DNA of 47,384 bases. Origin: Candidatus Avisuccinivibrio pullicola (GTDB taxonomy: Bacteria; Pseudomonadota; Gammaproteobacteria; Enterobacterales; Succinivibrionaceae). Under the pieces are notes generated by a model, which was given only the letters and a program-made list of their open reading frames with translations, ran no database searches and had not been told where the DNA came from. Shown piece by piece: positions 1 through 7,924 of this stretch. Position numbers and translations under genes: made by a program. How positions within the stretch are numbered: position 1 is the first letter of the stretch; every line of letters starts with the position of its first letter. The stretch spans positions 1-47,384 of the forward strand of contig DVOQ01000040.1 of the NCBI GenBank assembly GCA_018713485.1. The letters are read 5' to 3'.

Positions 1-215
1 CTGACGGCTCTGTACATCATGCTGTATAAAAGGCGTATGCGGCTCTCCTGCCTGAAAGTGCTCCCCTGAGTGCGGGGGTTCCCTCCGTACCCGGTCCCGG
101 TCTTAGCGGCAGAGCGCTCCCTGAGGGCAGGTCAGGAGGACAATCGCGTAAGAAGATCGCGGGATACGTATTTTAAGGGGTGAGAGGATCAGGCCCGCCT
201 AAGGCTTAGATCTTA
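1..215. other. Left-edge stretch without a recognised gene
   Basis: I see no convincing coding region, RNA gene or intrinsic terminator here. The stretch lies downstream of fliJ (minus strand) and runs off the window edge. It has short GC-rich inverted repeats but no T-run placed to end the fliJ transcript. Confidence 0.4.
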
Positions 216-671
216 CTAAGGAGAGCTGTGCCGTCTTCTCTGCAGAGCTACCATGGCAAATTCGTCGTTAAGTTTTGCCTCGGCCTTGCGTTCCTTTTTA
301 AGGGCGGCCAGGCGGTGCTTTTCTAAAAGAGTCTCAATAATTTTGCGTTCTTTCTGTCGAGTAAGGTAAGCGTTTTCCAGGGACTGAGCTCGCTCTTTGA
401 GACCTCTGAGATCGTTTAGCTGCCTTTCGATCACCGCATCCATCTTGTCTAAAAAGTTATGGAAGCTGATAAGGGCGGACGCCCCCATGCCCGCAGTGCC
501 CTTTTCTGCAAATTCGCTGACATACTGCGTGCGGTAGGTATTTAGGGTCTGTAGCTGTTCCTCAAAACGGGCGATCTGCGCGAGAGCGTCCTGCCAGATC
601 TTGAGAGCCTGCTGTTCCTCGTCTTTGCGCAGCTTAAGCAGACGCTGCAAAGTCCTGTCATTTCCGGCCAT
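216..671 (-). CDS. fliJ: Flagellar export chaperone FliJ
   Basis: 151 residues, close to the family's usual length of about 147. It is almost entirely helical and coiled-coil, rich in Glu, Gln, Lys and Arg. The N-terminal RTLQRLLKLRKDEE, the central FHNFLDKMDAVIERQL and the C-terminal KAEAKLNDEFAM fit FliJ, the soluble chaperone/stalk protein of the flagellar type III export apparatus that acts with the FliI ATPase. Its ATG overlaps the stop codon of the upstream ZIP transporter by one base (TGATG on the minus strand), so translation is probably coupled. No other flagellar gene is visible, whereas fliJ normally follows fliI. FliJ diverges fast and other coiled-coil proteins can resemble it, so the name is likely but not certain. 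Confidence 0.72.
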   Translation of the reverse strand: MAGNDRTLQRLLKLRKDEEQQALKIWQDALAQIARFEEQLQTLNTYRTQYVSEFAEKGTAGMGASALISFHNFLDKMDAVIERQLNDLRGLKERAQSLENAYLTRQKERKIIETLLEKHRLAALKKERKAEAKLNDEFAMVALQRRRHSSP

Positions 672-1423
672 CAGTGAGCGTGTCCGTGGGTGAGGAAGAT
701 GGCAAGGCCAACGCCTGCGAGAATGAAGATAAGGCGCTTTAACATACGCAGGGTGCCATCGCTGCGCTTGAGTCTTGGCAGCAGATCGGACAGGGCCACG
801 TAGATAAAGCTCGCTGCCGCGGCGGCAAGAGCGAGCGGCAGAAGCGCGGAGACGGTGTTAAAGAGGAGATATGAAAGCAGCGCTCCCGTAAGCGTGGACA
901 ATGCGGCCGTCAGATTGATGACAAAGGCCTGTTTACGGTTCAGTCCCAACTCGATGAGTACCGCGTAGTCGCCGATCTCCTGGGGTACCTCATGGGAAAA
1001 AATGGCGAGCGTAACGCCCAGACCCACGCCCGGATCGACCATAAAGGCTCCGGTCAGAAGCACTCCATCGCAGAAAGTATGCAGTGCCGTGCCCGCGATA
1101 AGCCCAGCCCCGCCGCTGCTGAAGGCACCCTGGGTATGAGCGTGCGTGTGGCCGTGACCGTGTCCCCCGGAGGTAAAGAACATCTCCACCGCCATGAGGG
1201 TAAGCACTGTTATGAGGGCCGTAAGCCCCGTGGTGTGTGGGGACAGTTCGCCTTCAAAGGCCTCGGGCAGCAGATGCGTGAAGGCGAGGGTGATGAGCAG
1301 TCCCGTGGCGACAAGCGACAGCGGGCGGGCGAGCAGCTCCATAAAGCGCCGTCCGGCCAGCAGGGTGAGGAGTACGGCGCCTACCGGGGCTAACAAGGCG
1401 CAGGGGAGGATATAAGCTAGCAT
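671..1423 (-). CDS. ZIP-family divalent metal transporter
   Basis: 250-residue membrane protein with about eight hydrophobic segments. A His-rich cytoplasmic loop (GGHGHGHTHAHTQG, about residues 86-99) precedes the two metal-site helices, which carry LHTFCDG and SHEVPQEIGD. The HEVPQEIGD form is the LIV-1-type metallopeptidase-like signature of ZIP proteins, so the likely role is uptake of Zn(II) or a related divalent cation across the inner membrane. Its ATG lies just inside the end of folP (7-base overlap) and its stop overlaps the fliJ start, making a tightly coupled folP-ZIP-fliJ unit. Substrate specificity cannot be read from the sequence. Confidence 0.88.
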   Translation of the reverse strand: MLAYILPCALLAPVGAVLLTLLAGRRFMELLARPLSLVATGLLITLAFTHLLPEAFEGELSPHTTGLTALITVLTLMAVEMFFTSGGHGHGHTHAHTQGAFSSGGAGLIAGTALHTFCDGVLLTGAFMVDPGVGLGVTLAIFSHEVPQEIGDYAVLIELGLNRKQAFVINLTAALSTLTGALLSYLLFNTVSALLPLALAAAAASFIYVALSDLLPRLKRSDGTLRMLKRLIFILAGVGLAIFLTHGHAH

Positions 1424-2256
1424 GGAGCACTCTCCATGGCATTGAGCACGCAGAGTGCCTCGGCCGTCGCCTTCACGTCATGCACACGCAGAATTTTCGC
1501 TCCGCGTTCGGCACAGAGAATGGCTCCCGTCACCGAGGAGATGACGCGCTCTGAGGGCTTTTCAATTCCCGTTACCGCCCCGAGCATGCTTTTGCGGGAC
1601 AGCGCTCCCACATAGGGATGGGGACCCTGCGTAAAACGGCGCAGTGCCTTTAGCAGGGCGTAATTATCCGTAACGCTCTTACCAAAGCCAAAACCCACAT
1701 CCCAGAGAATGTTTTCTTCCTTAAAGCCCCGCTCGGTCAGGGCGGCGCTGCGGGCTTTTAAAAAGGCTTCCACCTCGTCCACGACCGAGGTGTAGGAGGG
1801 GCGTTCCTGCATGGTGGCCGGTGTGCCCTGCATGTGCATGAGAATGACGGGCACGTTAAGCTCAAGGGCGGCGCTAAGTGCCCCGGGAAAGGTCAGGGCG
1901 CGCACGTCATTGATAAGATGCGCTCCGGCCTTCACGCACTCACGCATAATCTGCGGGCGTGAGGTATCCACGGAAATAACGGGTTTTTCAGGCAGCTTCG
2001 CGAGGGCCTTCACCACGGGCAGTACCCTTGAGAGCTCTTCCGCCTCGCTAACGCAGCTAGCCCCCGGTCTCGTGGACTCACCGCCTATGTCCAGAATGGT
2101 TGCACCTTCGTACAGAAGTTTCAGGGCGTGGGCGACAGCGCTGTCTGCCGTGGCGTGTTCACCGCCATCGGAGAAGGAGTCCGGGGTGACATTGACGATA
2201 CCCATGATCTGGGGGCGGTCAAGATTTAAGAGGCGATCGTGAAGAGCTAGCTGCAT
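1417..2256 (-). CDS. folP: Dihydropteroate synthase FolP
   Basis: 279 residues. It condenses 6-hydroxymethyl-dihydropterin pyrophosphate with p-aminobenzoate in folate synthesis. All DHPS signatures are intact: IMGIVNVTPDSFSDGG, ILDIGGESTRPG, ISVDTSRPQ, LINDVRAL, MHMQGTP, WDVGFGFGKS, LSRKSML and the terminal RVHDV. An upstream in-frame extension exists, but the ATG ending at 2256 is preceded by AAGGAAC at good spacing and gives the normal family length. The gene sits with ZIP and fliJ rather than in its usual place between ftsH and glmM, where this window carries a degenerate homologue (19324-20175). This copy is therefore the one expected to supply folate. Confidence 0.96.
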   Translation of the reverse strand: MQLALHDRLLNLDRPQIMGIVNVTPDSFSDGGEHATADSAVAHALKLLYEGATILDIGGESTRPGASCVSEAEELSRVLPVVKALAKLPEKPVISVDTSRPQIMRECVKAGAHLINDVRALTFPGALSAALELNVPVILMHMQGTPATMQERPSYTSVVDEVEAFLKARSAALTERGFKEENILWDVGFGFGKSVTDNYALLKALRRFTQGPHPYVGALSRKSMLGAVTGIEKPSERVISSVTGAILCAERGAKILRVHDVKATAEALCVLNAMESAPC

Positions 2257-2486
2257 GATGTTGTTCCTTGATTCTGAGGCCATTGTAGAAGAGGGGGCGG
2301 TGCAATGCAACGTAGCCTTGCAACGGTTTAGATGAGGACGCCCTTCTCTGAAGATTATTTTTTCGATGCAGTGCACACTTTGCATTTAAAGCCCTCAAAA
2401 GGGGAAGAGCGCTTAGCCCCTGGAGTAGGGCAGATGATAAAATACTAGCTTGGAGCATCGTTTTAGGTCAGGACTGTAAAATACGC

Positions 2487-3479
2487 ATGGAAAGGATGAA
2501 TACCGACCAGGAGAGTTCCCTGCCGCCCAATGAGGCCGAAGTAAAGCGATTTGGGGATAAGGCCGTGGAAGTATCGCGGCTTATTTTTTACTATGATGCG
2601 CAGCATGACATGCGTATGTGGGATCTCATGACCCCGGATGTGACCTTTATCGGTCCGCTGCCAGGTCAGGAGGCTTCAGGTCTTGAGGCCTACAAGGAGT
2701 CCATCAAGGAGGATTTTGAGTTCTGGTTTGATCTCTACGAGGAAAAGTACCGCCTGGATTTCTGTGACGGCGAGAACGCTCTGGTTACCGGATCCTATCT
2801 GTTGCAGTCCCGCGAGGAGGAACAGCTGTACTTCATGCTCCGGCAGCGTTTTTCCATGTTCTACGTCAACGTTGACGGAGAGCCGCGCCTCAAGCATATT
2901 CACCTTTCCAATCCCGATAATCTCAATCAGGAGGGCGAAACCTTCCCCTTTAACGTGGGCCACGAACTGCGCGAGCTTATCGACCGCATGAAGTCCAATG
3001 CCACGTGCGATCGCATGACCGGACTTAATAACCGCAACTTCCTTGAGGAAAACTACGACTCAATAAGCGCTCTGCTTGAAAAGAGCGGCAGGGGCCTCGT
3101 CATGTATTTTGACTTAAACGGCTTTAAGCAGGTTAATGACACCCGCGGTCATGACACGGGTGATTTCCTTATCATTTCCTTTGCCCAGGCGCTGCGTCAC
3201 GTCCTAAACCAGATCCTGAACGAGGCCATCATTCTGAGGGCCGGCGGTGACGAGTTCATCTTCATTGACGCTAACGGCTCCCTCTCAGAGGTAGGTTATA
3301 TCTGCCGCAGCTTAAAGAGCGAGTTCCACGAGCGTATCCGCCGCGTTTGCCCTGGCGTATCGTTCTCGGCGGGCTTTGCCTGCGCTAAGGAAGGCCGTGT
3401 TCTCTCCTTAAAGGAATTAGTCTCCATTGCAGATCGGCGTATGTATTGCTGTAAGCGCCGTCTTAAGGCAGGACGCTGA
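2487..3479 (+). CDS. NTF2-like/GGDEF diguanylate cyclase, copy 1
   Basis: 330 residues, soluble, with no signal peptide or membrane segment. Residues about 20-155 form an NTF2/SnoaL-like domain (FYYDAQHD, DVTFIGP, WFDLYEEKY, LVTGSYLL, LRQRFSMFYV, LKHIHLS). Residues about 170-325 are a GGDEF domain with an intact metal-binding segment (FDLNGFKQVND), GHDTGD and the AGGDEF signature, so synthesis of cyclic di-GMP from GTP is expected. The RxxD product-inhibition site normally five residues before GGDEF is absent (LNEA is there). The ATG at 2487 was chosen because AGGA lies about 12 bases upstream; an ATG at 2496 is possible. It is first of four tandem paralogues, three bases before copy 2. The N-terminal domain probably senses a small ligand or dimerises, which is inference. 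Confidence 0.88.
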   Translation: MERMNTDQESSLPPNEAEVKRFGDKAVEVSRLIFYYDAQHDMRMWDLMTPDVTFIGPLPGQEASGLEAYKESIKEDFEFWFDLYEEKYRLDFCDGENALVTGSYLLQSREEEQLYFMLRQRFSMFYVNVDGEPRLKHIHLSNPDNLNQEGETFPFNVGHELRELIDRMKSNATCDRMTGLNNRNFLEENYDSISALLEKSGRGLVMYFDLNGFKQVNDTRGHDTGDFLIISFAQALRHVLNQILNEAIILRAGGDEFIFIDANGSLSEVGYICRSLKSEFHERIRRVCPGVSFSAGFACAKEGRVLSLKELVSIADRRMYCCKRRLKAGR

Positions 3480-3482
3480 CGA

Positions 3483-4469
3483 GTGATAACTCACAGTAAG
3501 GGCTCCGTCCCTTTAAGCGGGGCGACGCATTTTGGCAGGCAGGCCCTGAGGGCTGCCCACCTCATGTGCTATTACGATTCGCATCATGATTTGCGCTACT
3601 GGGACATTATTCATCCCGATATCGTCTATATGGGCCCCATCAGCGATGAGATCGTCGTCGGCATCGAGGCTTTTAAAAAGAGTATCGCTACCGATTTCAT
3701 CTATAAACTTGATCGCTATGAGGAGAAGTACCGGCTTCTGTTCGCCACTGAGGATAAGGCGCTGGTGTCCGGTTCCTATCTGCTGCAGTTTAGCGATGAG
3801 GATCCGCTCTTTTTCATGATGCGGCAGCGCTTTACGGTTTTCTTTGTCAAAGTGGAGGGCAGGCCGCGCGCTCTGCATCTGCATGTCTCCGATCCTGATA
3901 ACAGCAGGGACAGCGACACGCAGTTCAGTTTTAATGCCGGACTGGAACTCAGGGCTTTTATCGCCAGACTGCACTCACTGTCCGTGCACGATCACATGAC
4001 CGGTCTTTACAGCCGTAATTACCTTGAAAGCGAGTATGACCGGTTTAATGCCCTCTTTCTGCAGGGGCAGGGTTTTGTCCTCTACTGCGATCTCAACGGT
4101 TTTAAGCAGGTTAACGACCGCTTCGGGCACGACAGGGGGGATGAGGCGCTTACAGGCTTTGCCGAGGCCTTAAAGGACAGCGTCAGCGCCGTAAGTCCGG
4201 ATACCTTCGCGGTGCGTATGGGCGGGGACGAGTTTCTCTGTTTTCATCCCACGCAGCCGTGGCGTACGGGGCTGCGGATCCTCAGGGTGCTGCGCGAGGA
4301 GTGCGCCGAACACTGGGGTGAGCTCGGAGCGCTTTTGTCCGTGTCCGCAGGTCTGGTTCACGGACGTATGAACTTAAGCCTGAATGAGCTCATTTCCATA
4401 GCGGAAAGACGCATGCGTCATGTCAAGCAGCGCCTGCGTAAGTCCGGAGCCATCGCCGGAGGACTGTGA
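3483..4469 (+). CDS. NTF2-like/GGDEF diguanylate cyclase, copy 2
   Basis: 328 residues, same two-domain plan as its neighbours. The N-terminal NTF2-like domain has CYYDSHHD, DIVYMGP, DRYEEKY, LVSGSYLL and MRQRFTVFFV. The GGDEF domain has DHMTGLY, CDLNGFKQVND, GHDRGD and RMGGDEF. The start is GTG, three bases after the stop of copy 1, with an AGGA-type site in the end of copy 1. It lacks the RxxD inhibition site (SPDT at that place). The first Phe of the FDLNGFK segment is Cys here. The next gene begins one base after its stop, so translational coupling is likely. Confidence 0.87.
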   Translation: MITHSKGSVPLSGATHFGRQALRAAHLMCYYDSHHDLRYWDIIHPDIVYMGPISDEIVVGIEAFKKSIATDFIYKLDRYEEKYRLLFATEDKALVSGSYLLQFSDEDPLFFMMRQRFTVFFVKVEGRPRALHLHVSDPDNSRDSDTQFSFNAGLELRAFIARLHSLSVHDHMTGLYSRNYLESEYDRFNALFLQGQGFVLYCDLNGFKQVNDRFGHDRGDEALTGFAEALKDSVSAVSPDTFAVRMGGDEFLCFHPTQPWRTGLRILRVLREECAEHWGELGALLSVSAGLVHGRMNLSLNELISIAERRMRHVKQRLRKSGAIAGGL

Positions 4470-4470
4470 G

Positions 4471-5460
4471 ATGAGCGCGGAGCTGTCTTTACTTAACAGT
4501 TTTGGCCGTGAGGCGCTGCGCGTGACACGGCTGATTTTTTATTATGACGCGCAGCATGATCTGCGTCTCTGGGATCACGTGCTGCCGGGCGTTACCTATA
4601 TCAGTCCCATCAATCAGGAAGAGTTCATCGGTATCGCCGCGTACCGCGACGCTATCAAGGAGGACTTTGAGCTGTGGTTTGACATTTACGAGGAAAAATA
4701 CCGCCTGGATCATGCAACAGAGAATGCGGCCGTGGTCACGGGCTCCTATATCCTGCAGTACCGCGAGGAGGAAAATTTCTTTTTTATGGCCAGACAGCGC
4801 TTTACCGCGCTCCTCGTGAAGGCAGACGGCCGGCCTATGCTCAAACATCTGCATATCTCCGATCCTGACTACACGCTCCGCAGTGACTCACGGAAACTTG
4901 CTGACGGTTCCTTTGGCTTTAACGTGAGCAATGAGCTGAGTTCTTTCGTAAGCCGGCTGCGGATCGCCGCCACGCATGATCGCATGACGGGGCTTTACAA
5001 CCGTAACTACCTTGACAGTGATTACGATGCTCTCAATGCCATAAGCCTTAAAGGCCGGGGTTTCGTGCTCTATTTTGACCTGAACGGCTTTAAGCAGGTC
5101 AATGACCGTTTCGGTCATGACGTGGGCGATGAGGTGTTAAAGGGTTTTGCCTCCGCACTGAAAGACAGCGTCAGCGCCGTGCTGCAGGGCACCTGCCTCA
5201 TCCGCATGGGCGGGGACGAGTTTTTATGCCTGCATAATAACGGGACGCGGGAGGATGCGGCGCGCATTGTAAGGGAGCTTAAGGCAGAATGTGCCCGTCA
5301 CTGGTCGCAGTACGCCGCTTACGTTTCCTTCTCGGCGGGGATGGCCAGGGCCCGTCCGCAGATGACCTTAAACGAGCTTATCTCGGTCTCAGAAAGGCGC
5401 ATGCGCCGCTGCAAGCGCCGGCTGAGCGTCAGCCGCGGAGTCCCGTATGCAGGCCGCTGA
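4471..5460 (+). CDS. NTF2-like/GGDEF diguanylate cyclase, copy 3
   Basis: 329 residues with the same plan: an N-terminal NTF2-like domain (FYYDAQHD, WFDIYEEKY, VVTGSYIL, ARQRFTALLV, LKHLHIS) and a C-terminal GGDEF domain (DRMTGLYNRNY, FDLNGFKQVND, GHDVGD, RMGGDEF). The ATG at 4471 was chosen over an in-frame ATG at 4420 because GGAGGA lies just upstream and this start comes one base after the stop of copy 2. No RxxD inhibition site is present (LQGT). Downstream, before copy 4, lies a short duplicate resembling its own 3' end. Confidence 0.88.
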   Translation: MSAELSLLNSFGREALRVTRLIFYYDAQHDLRLWDHVLPGVTYISPINQEEFIGIAAYRDAIKEDFELWFDIYEEKYRLDHATENAAVVTGSYILQYREEENFFFMARQRFTALLVKADGRPMLKHLHISDPDYTLRSDSRKLADGSFGFNVSNELSSFVSRLRIAATHDRMTGLYNRNYLDSDYDALNAISLKGRGFVLYFDLNGFKQVNDRFGHDVGDEVLKGFASALKDSVSAVLQGTCLIRMGGDEFLCLHNNGTREDAARIVRELKAECARHWSQYAAYVSFSAGMARARPQMTLNELISVSERRMRRCKRRLSVSRGVPYAGR

Positions 5461-5478
5461 GGATGCCTTGCAGAGGCC

Positions 5479-5507
5479 GGAAGGCGCATGCGCCGCCTGT
5501 AAACGCC
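5479..5507 (+). repeat. Partial copy of a GGDEF-gene 3' end
   Basis: In the 74-base gap between copies 3 and 4, a segment matches bases 5392-5419 at the 3' end of copy 3. Sixteen consecutive bases are identical (5394-5409 and 5481-5496), then the similarity continues with a one-base shift into the codons for CysLysArg. The core GGCGCATGCGCC is also a perfect palindrome, so a structural role is an alternative to a duplication scar. Confidence 0.5.
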
Positions 5508-5534
5508 TTTTACGCAGGAACAGGGAGGTGAGGC

Positions 5535-6542
5535 GTGTCACCTTTTAAGAGTACGGCCTTCGGGCGTGAGGCGCTGCGCGTGACGCGCCTTATCTTCTAC
5601 TATAATGCTACGCATGATCAGCGCATGTGGGATTACGTTCTGCCTGACGTTACTTTCATGGGCCCCATTGCTGAACAGGAATGCGACGGTATTGAGGCCT
5701 ACCGCGAGGGGATCCGTGATGACTTTGAACTGTGGTTTGACTTGTATGAGGAAAAGTACCATTTAGATTATGCCGATGACAGGAGTGCTGTTGTCACGGG
5801 TTCCTATCTCATTCAGTACCGCGAGGAAGGGCCCTTCTTTTTCATGGCCAGGCAGCGTTTTAGCGCCGTGTTAGTCAATGCGGACGGCCGCCCCCTGTTA
5901 AAGCATCTGCATATCTCGCACCCGGATTTTACGCGCCATGACGGGCGGGATACAGGAGAGTTCTCCTTTAATGCCGGCAAGGAGCTGCGCACCTTTATCG
6001 GACAGTTGCGCCGCGCCGCCTCGCATGACCGCATAACGGGACTGTTTAACCGCTCTTATCTTGACGATCACTATGACGCCCTGACGGCGGCTTTCCGGAA
6101 AACCGGTTGCGGCCTGGTGCTTCTCTTTGATTTAAACGGCTTTAAGGAGATCAATGACACCTACGGTCATGATCGCGGTGACGAGGTGCTGGCCGCCTTT
6201 GCTGATGCCCTGAATCACAGTGCCACGCTTTATCTGCCGCAATGCCTGCTCGTGCGCATGGGCGGCGATGAGTTTGCCCTGGTGGACGTTACGGCAGGCA
6301 AGGATGCCATCGGTCCCATTGTGCGCGAGCTAAAGCAGGAATTTGCCTATCGCTTAGGTGAGCTCGTAGGTAAGGTCTCCTTTGCCATGGGTTTTGCCCC
6401 GCTGCGCGGGCGTCTTTCCCTAAATGAGTGTTTAGGTATCGCCGATCGGCGGATGTTTCGCTGCAAGAATTACCTGCGCTCCTGCCGTGCCCGTCATGAT
6501 GCAATGCGCGAGCGACTGCTGCGGGGTAAGACGGATCTTTAG
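5535..6542 (+). CDS. NTF2-like/GGDEF diguanylate cyclase, copy 4
   Basis: 335 residues, last gene of the tandem array. The NTF2-like domain (FYYNATHD, DVTFMGP, WFDLYEEKY, VVTGSYLI, ARQRFSAVLV, LKHLHIS) is followed by GGDEF (DRITGLFNRSY, FDLNGFKEIND, GHDRGD, RMGGDEF). The GTG at 5535 follows an excellent GGGAGGTGAGG site. The RxxD inhibition site is absent (LPQC). It has a longer basic C-terminal tail than the other copies, ending near GKTDL. I see no plus-strand terminator after it; the hairpin at 6584-6612 points the other way. Confidence 0.88.
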   Translation: MSPFKSTAFGREALRVTRLIFYYNATHDQRMWDYVLPDVTFMGPIAEQECDGIEAYREGIRDDFELWFDLYEEKYHLDYADDRSAVVTGSYLIQYREEGPFFFMARQRFSAVLVNADGRPLLKHLHISHPDFTRHDGRDTGEFSFNAGKELRTFIGQLRRAASHDRITGLFNRSYLDDHYDALTAAFRKTGCGLVLLFDLNGFKEINDTYGHDRGDEVLAAFADALNHSATLYLPQCLLVRMGGDEFALVDVTAGKDAIGPIVRELKQEFAYRLGELVGKVSFAMGFAPLRGRLSLNECLGIADRRMFRCKNYLRSCRARHDAMRERLLRGKTDL

Positions 6543-6583
6543 AGTCTTTACATTACTCCCAGATTAGAGAGGTCTTTTTACCA

Positions 6584-6612
6584 TTAAAAAGGCCTCCGTT
6601 GCAGAGGCCTGA
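6584..6612 (-). terminator. Intrinsic terminator of the hinT/lipoprotein unit
   Basis: On the minus strand, a perfect 7-bp stem AGGCCTC/GAGGCCT (6604-6610 with 6590-6596, 7-base loop) is followed by TTTTT. It lies 22 bases past the lipoprotein stop. Confidence 0.8.
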
Positions 6613-6634
6613 AGATTTCTTCCTTAATCCGGTA

Positions 6635-7453
6635 TCAGGGTGTGGCAGCAGACGCACTGTCTGCGGTCTGTTCTGCAGGGGGAGGCGGTGCGACTTTCTC
6701 TATTCCCTGGGAGAGGGTCACGCCATCGGCAATTCTAACCATACGCACCGTCAGGGCCGCTTCTCCTCCTACCTCTCTTAGCGTACTGAGCACTAGATAG
6801 GGGATCCCCTGCTGTCTGCAGGCGCGGATGAGCTGCGGCAGGACTGTCGCCGAGCCTGCGTTCTGACTGACGCCCCTTTCCTGAGAGCTGCCGCTTTCCA
6901 GGGGAATGAGGGGGCTGTTCGCGGCGTTAAGACCTAAGCGGACCGCAGAGCGCAGATCGCCTACGCATTCCTGATAGACCGTGGGAATGGCCGTCGGGGC
7001 GAGATAGGCCGCTCCCGTTTCGACGTTCAGGCGCGCTGCCAGACGCTGCGTTAAAGCCGTGGCACGGGCCTCCAGATCAGGAACGACTACGTTTTCGCAT
7101 TGCAGTAACTGTTCCTGCTCCTTCTGAGTGGTGGCAATGTCAGGCAGATTAGCTCCGACCCCTGATGAGGCCTCCTGCTGTTTATCAAAGACGAGGATCT
7201 CGGCGTCGCTGTTGCTCTCAAATTCCGGCCCCAGGGAAGGCGCAGCCTTCTCCGGCACGTAATTGGGATTTTCGATAACCGAGGAGCGGGTTTCCACGGG
7301 CGCAGGAGCCCGCTCTGCCTTCTGAGTGGCCGGGGCTGATTCTCCGGTGACAGACGCGGAGAGCTGCTGTAACTGCGCGCAGCCTGTGAAGACGAGCGCT
7401 CCCAGGGTCAGGGCACCGAATTTAAGCAGGGGATGTAATTTAAGCTCCGGCAA
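6635..7453 (-). CDS. LpoB-like (YcfM-type) outer-membrane lipoprotein
   Basis: About 272 residues. The N-terminus has a short basic stretch, a hydrophobic segment and a lipobox-like VFTGC (Cys near residue 25), so it should be a lipoprotein. A long Ala/Pro/Glu/Ser-rich linker follows to about residue 140. The C-terminal domain ([50 protein letters not shown]) has the same order of elements as LpoB, the activator of penicillin-binding protein PBP1B. In E. coli, lpoB also lies just downstream of hinT, which supports the call. No ATG fits: the TTG at 7453 has GGGAGG eight bases upstream, and a TTG at 7459 is the alternative. It overlaps the hinT end. The LpoB assignment rests on weak sequence likeness plus context. 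Confidence 0.55.
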   Translation of the reverse strand: MPELKLHPLLKFGALTLGALVFTGCAQLQQLSASVTGESAPATQKAERAPAPVETRSSVIENPNYVPEKAAPSLGPEFESNSDAEILVFDKQQEASSGVGANLPDIATTQKEQEQLLQCENVVVPDLEARATALTQRLAARLNVETGAAYLAPTAIPTVYQECVGDLRSAVRLGLNAANSPLIPLESGSSQERGVSQNAGSATVLPQLIRACRQQGIPYLVLSTLREVGGEAALTVRMVRIADGVTLSQGIEKVAPPPPAEQTADSASAATP

Positions 7454-7796
7454 AGCCAAAGCCTCCCATCTTCTGACCGCCTATGAGGTGCATGTGAATG
7501 TGCGGCACTTCCTGGCCGCCGTTCCTGCCGACGTTGACGATGAGGCGGTAACCGTCCTCGGCAATGCCCAGTTCATGGGCAATCTTGGCGGCGACCGTAA
7601 AGAGACGTCCCAGTGCCGCCTCATCCTCGCGGGTCACGTCATTGACGGAGGGAATGGGCTTGTTGGTAACGATGAGAATGTGCTGCGGGGCCTTAGGGGA
7701 GATATCCGCGAAGGCGCTTACCAGATCATCGTGATACATGAGTTTGGAGGGAATGGTTCCGTTAATGATTTTAGTGAAAATGGTCTCTTCAGCCAT
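7440..7796 (-). CDS. hinT: HIT-family purine nucleoside phosphoramidase HinT
   Basis: 118 residues, normal for HinT. The signature HIHMHLIGG carries the catalytic His triad. The N-terminal [18 protein letters not shown] and central [10 protein letters not shown] are typical of the group that hydrolyses AMP-lysine and other nucleoside phosphoramidates in the cytoplasm. The ATG is preceded by TAAGGAG at seven bases. It is the first gene of a two-gene minus-strand unit with the LpoB-like lipoprotein and is divergent from ycfH. Confidence 0.95.
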   Translation of the reverse strand: MAEETIFTKIINGTIPSKLMYHDDLVSAFADISPKAPQHILIVTNKPIPSVNDVTREDEAALGRLFTVAAKIAHELGIAEDGYRLIVNVGRNGGQEVPHIHMHLIGGQKMGGFGFAGA

Positions 7797-7924
7797 GAAA
7801 CAGCTCCTTATAACTGATACCTTTTAGTATAGTGCTTTTAAGCTCTATCCTGACAAACGCTTTTTCCACATTGTTTTAGAATGTGACGCAAACTACAATA
7901 CCGCAAACGCAACCGGGAGAGTTT

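Noticed and set aside
2487-6542. The four cyclases as bifunctional c-di-GMP enzymes or degenerate GGDEF receptors
   Set aside because: None has an EAL or HD-GYP domain, and all keep an exact GGDEF and the metal-binding Asp, so simple cyclases fit best.
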